Positions 13,397 through 15,754 of a stretch of DNA of 15,754 nucleotides are shown here, piece by piece (the first letter of the stretch is position 1; each line of letters starts with the position of its first letter). The stretch lies in NCBI GenBank assembly GCA_964432945.1, contig CAYSPO010000032.1:1-15754 (forward strand). The letters run 5' to 3'. The position numbers and the translations under genes were made by a program. The DNA is from CAYSPO01 sp964432945. GTDB lineage: Bacteria > Bacillota > Clostridia > Tissierellales > Peptoniphilaceae. A model generated the notes under the pieces. The model saw only the letters and a program-made list of their open reading frames with translations. It did not search any database and was not told where the DNA came from.

Positions 13397-15202
13397 ATGA
13401 ATTGTAATAATTGTGGTGAGAGCCTTGATAAAGGAGATAAGTTTTGCAAGGTCTGCGGTAGCTTAGTAACCCCAGACTTTAGCAAATGTCCTGAGTGTGG
13501 CGAAAATATAAAAGAAAATGATAAATTTTGCAGGTCTTGTGGTCATAAGATAGATAGAGAAAGTTTCAATAAAGAGGCTTTTATCAGTTCTAATAAAAAC
13601 GCCGAAAAAGTAAATGATTTTCCGAATTTCGATGAATTAGATGAAGAAGAAGTAGATTTTGATTATAGAACTCCTTATGATGACTTATACAAAGATAATC
13701 CAAAAATTGTAAGNNNNNNNNNNNNNNNNNNNNNNNNNNNNNNNNNNNNNNNNNNNNNNNNNNNNNNNNNNNNNNNNNNNNNNNNNNNNNNNNNNNNNNN
13801 NNNNNNNNNNNNNAAAAAAGAGAAAGTTAAGAAAGTTAAACCTAAAGTAAAAAAAGAAAATAATCGTAATGACGACAACGGGAAACTTGGAAAGTACATT
13901 ATTCCAATTTTACTTTGCCTTGCTTTAATATTTGCAAGTGGTGCTTATTTAACAGCTAAGACAAGCAAAAATTCTGTTATTGAGAATTTTGAAAATGCTG
14001 TAATAAATAAAGACTATGCAAAAACTGCTTCTTTGATAGCTAAGTCTGACAATAGTCCGATAGAAGAAGTTGAAATTCAATCCTTTGTTAAGTTAATGAA
14101 TGAAAATGATATATTTAAGTCTTCTTTAATGGGAGCTATAAAAGAAGATTCGATAAAGCTAACTAAAAATTCTGACTATGAATCAAATAGAGTTTATAGG
14201 TTAGAAAAAGTTGGTAAAAAGTACTTATTCTTTAACGATTATAAAATAGTCTTGGACACAGTAAACACAAATTTAACTGCAAATGATGGAATAACTTATA
14301 CATTCGCAGGAAAAGAATATACTGGTTCAGCTAGGGAAGTAATGCTAATTCCAGGTAAGTATATTTTGAGCCAAGGAGAAGATAGTTTTGATGTAAATGT
14401 ATCTAATACAAATCCTAATTTTGATTCAGGAGTGCTTGTAGTAGATATAAACGATTTAGATTTTGCTGTTATTGACGCAGAGGATGAGAAGGACATAACA
14501 GAGGAAGAAAGTGAATTAGAAAAATCAGATATAGCTGGTGATGTTAGTTTATATTTAGAGTCTCCTGAAAAAGCACAGGTTTATATTAATGGTAAAGACA
14601 CAGGACTTAGTGTAGGAGAATTTAATCTTTTAGATGGAGTTAACATTAAGCAAGGAGATAAAATTCAGGTTAAAGAAGAATTTCCTTGGGGATTTTCTTT
14701 TTCAGATGAATATACTTATGACGGTGAAGCTAGTATTTACTTAGAAGCTAATTTGAATAGTGAAGATAATATGCAGGTTATAATGGAAAAAGTTGTTCAA
14801 CTCCTTAAAGAAGATGAAGAAGCTAGGCTAAAAATGTCTATGAATCCATTTACAAGTATTATTGAGCCAGAATTATCTTCAGCTAAGTCACTTATAGATT
14901 CTGAAGTTGATTCTGATATAATCTATTATAGAGATTATAAATCTATGGAATTTGATCCAGATTCATTTGATATTTATTCAAATGATGACGGTTCATACAC
15001 AGCTTATATTGGAGGTTTAATCACCTACGAAACCACTGAAGTAAGTCCAGAAGATGTAGACTCAGTTGAAGGTCAAGAGATTTCAGAAATCAGAGGATTT
15101 CATTTAACTTACTTACCAGACAAGGATTGGTTTGTCAATCTTTGGGGCTATACTGAAAGATATATTAACACAGATAATTTAATAGAAGTAACAGTTGATT
15201 AG
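13397..15202 (+). CDS. TcaA/YvbJ-like zinc-ribbon membrane protein, interrupted by a scaffold gap
   Basis: The start at ATG 13397 follows AGGGAG (13381-13386). Two N-terminal zinc ribbons use Cys3, Cys6, Cys17, Cys20 and Cys31, Cys34, Cys45, Cys48. An acidic linker leads into the gap (13714-13813). After it come a Lys-rich stretch and one membrane segment (about residues 168-188, counting the gap as 100 bases). A large outside region follows, with PEGA-like and TcaA-type beta domains and a final Tyr/Asp-rich domain resembling the NTF2-like end of TcaA. This order (cytoplasmic zinc ribbons, one membrane helix, extracellular domains) matches Staphylococcus TcaA and Bacillus YvbJ, which influence cell-wall antibiotic response. 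Homology is judged from layout, so the role is tentative. The true length is unknown until the gap is closed. Confidence 0.75.
   Translation: MNCNNCGESLDKGDKFCKVCGSLVTPDFSKCPECGENIKENDKFCRSCGHKIDRESFNKEAFISSNKNAEKVNDFPNFDELDEEEVDFDYRTPYDDLYKDNPKIVXXXXXXXXXXXXXXXXXXXXXXXXXXXXXXXXXXKKEKVKKVKPKVKKENNRNDDNGKLGKYIIPILLCLALIFASGAYLTAKTSKNSVIENFENAVINKDYAKTASLIAKSDNSPIEEVEIQSFVKLMNENDIFKSSLMGAIKEDSIKLTKNSDYESNRVYRLEKVGKKYLFFNDYKIVLDTVNTNLTANDGITYTFAGKEYTGSAREVMLIPGKYILSQGEDSFDVNVSNTNPNFDSGVLVVDINDLDFAVIDAEDEKDITEEESELEKSDIAGDVSLYLESPEKAQVYINGKDTGLSVGEFNLLDGVNIKQGDKIQVKEEFPWGFSFSDEYTYDGEASIYLEANLNSEDNMQVIMEKVVQLLKEDEEARLKMSMNPFTSIIEPELSSAKSLIDSEVDSDIIYYRDYKSMEFDPDSFDIYSNDDGSYTAYIGGLITYETTEVSPEDVDSVEGQEISEIRGFHLTYLPDKDWFVNLWGYTERYINTDNLIEVTVD
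13714..13813. other. Assembly gap of 100 N
   Basis: Exactly 100 undetermined bases lie inside the TcaA-like gene, which is a common placeholder size. The bases after the gap encode a Lys/Glu/Val-rich low-complexity stretch (13814-13862), a likely cause of the assembly break. The reading frame continues correctly across 100 bases, which has a one-in-three chance of being accidental. Confidence 0.98.
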
Positions 15203-15212
15203 GAGTGATAGA

Positions 15213-15754
15213 TTGAAAAATTCGAAAGGATTAATAAGAAGATTTACTTCATATTACTCACCATACAAGAGCATATTCTTTAAGGATATGCTTTTTGCTG
15301 GTTTTACCACTATATGTGAATTAGTTTTTCCATTGATATTTAGACAGCTAACTAATATGGGGTTATCAAACTCAGATACCCTTAATGTTGGTTTTGTTTT
15401 ATCTTTGGCAGCACTTTATGTAGTGTTAAGAGTAATTGAAATAGCAGCACAATACTATATGCAATACACAGGTCATATGATGGGAGCGAAAATTGAAAAA
15501 GATATGAGAAGGGATATTTTTGACCATGTTCAAGGACTTTCTGATAACTTTTTTAATGAAACAAAAGTCGGTCATCTTTTGAATCGAATGACAACAGATC
15601 TTTTTGATGTAACTGAGTTTTCTCATCATTGTCCAGAAGAATTTTTAATTGCAGGTATTAAGTTTATAGTATCTTTTTTAATTTTAATTAATATAAATGT
15701 GTATTTAACTTTAATTATATTTGCAATGCTCCCTATAATGTTTTTTGCAGCTAG
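15213..15754 (+). CDS. ABC exporter, membrane domain, 5' part (runs off the window)
   Basis: The start is TTG 15213, seven bases after AGGAG (15201-15205) and 10 bases past the TcaA-like stop. The frame stays open to the window end (180 codons). The sequence holds the first membrane helices of a type I (MsbA/BmrA-like) exporter. These are followed by the conserved cytoplasmic stretch Gly-His-Leu-Leu-Asn-Arg-Met-Thr-Thr-Asp-Leu and Thr-Glu-Phe-Ser-His-His-Cys-Pro-Glu, which resembles the family's Thr-Glu-x-x-His-His-Gly-Pro-Glu. The ATP-binding half would lie beyond 15754. The substrate (lipid, drug or peptide) cannot be told. Close spacing suggests transcription with the zinc-ribbon genes. 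Confidence 0.87.
   Translation, partial: MKNSKGLIRRFTSYYSPYKSIFFKDMLFAGFTTICELVFPLIFRQLTNMGLSNSDTLNVGFVLSLAALYVVLRVIEIAAQYYMQYTGHMMGAKIEKDMRRDIFDHVQGLSDNFFNETKVGHLLNRMTTDLFDVTEFSHHCPEEFLIAGIKFIVSFLILININVYLTLIIFAMLPIMFFAA

Noticed and set aside
13675..13899. Leftward open frame across the N gap
   Set aside because: About half of it is undetermined sequence and the rest is the antisense of the Lys-rich linker.

Overview
The window looks like a draft-assembly piece of the chromosome of a low-GC Gram-positive anaerobe. The family Peptoniphilaceae (Peptoniphilus, Anaerococcus, Finegoldia or relatives) fits best. This is inferred from the strong AT bias, strong AGGAGG ribosome sites, a sortase-anchored multi-domain adhesin, a CsoR-type copper operon and a zinc-ribbon/TcaA-like membrane protein. 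No rRNA or other diagnostic marker is present, so the genus is a guess.

Left part (1 to about 1896): the replication end of a prophage or phage-like element. It holds the C-terminal part of a P4-type primase/SF3 helicase, a small VRR-NUC nuclease and the first half of a SNF2-type helicase. Base composition is richer in GC here (28 of 60 bases in 241-300) than in the adhesin (15 of 60 in 5521-5580). The SNF2 gene is broken twice: a frameshift with a stop inside Walker A, and loss of its second RecA domain.

Middle (about 1896 to 6577): at about 1871-1900 the SNF2 reading frame runs, still open, into a large LPXTG-type adhesin. The adhesin has several adhesin-type beta domains, one CnaB/SpaA domain, seven FctA/Spy0128-like pilin repeats, and an IPSTG sorting signal with membrane anchor. 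The junction removed the adhesin's promoter, start and signal peptide. This chimera is the most unusual object in the window. It is either a real deletion at the edge of a decaying prophage or an assembly join. A strong terminator follows.

Right part (6718 to 15754): ordinary-looking chromosomal genes. A GT4 glycosyltransferase (probably a diacylglycerol glucosyltransferase) is read leftwards. A rightward copper operon, copA-copZ-csoR, diverges from it, with a CsoR-like operator at the copA promoter. The two divergent promoters appear to have back-to-back -35 boxes. After a terminator come pepF (oligoendopeptidase F) and then a compact run of three zinc-ribbon genes. The third of these is a TcaA/YvbJ-like membrane protein interrupted by a 100-N scaffold gap. 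The 5' part of an ABC exporter gene closes the window.

The copper operon works as a unit: CopZ binds and passes Cu(I), CopA exports it, and CsoR represses the operon until copper binds. No other multi-gene pathway can be read from the window.
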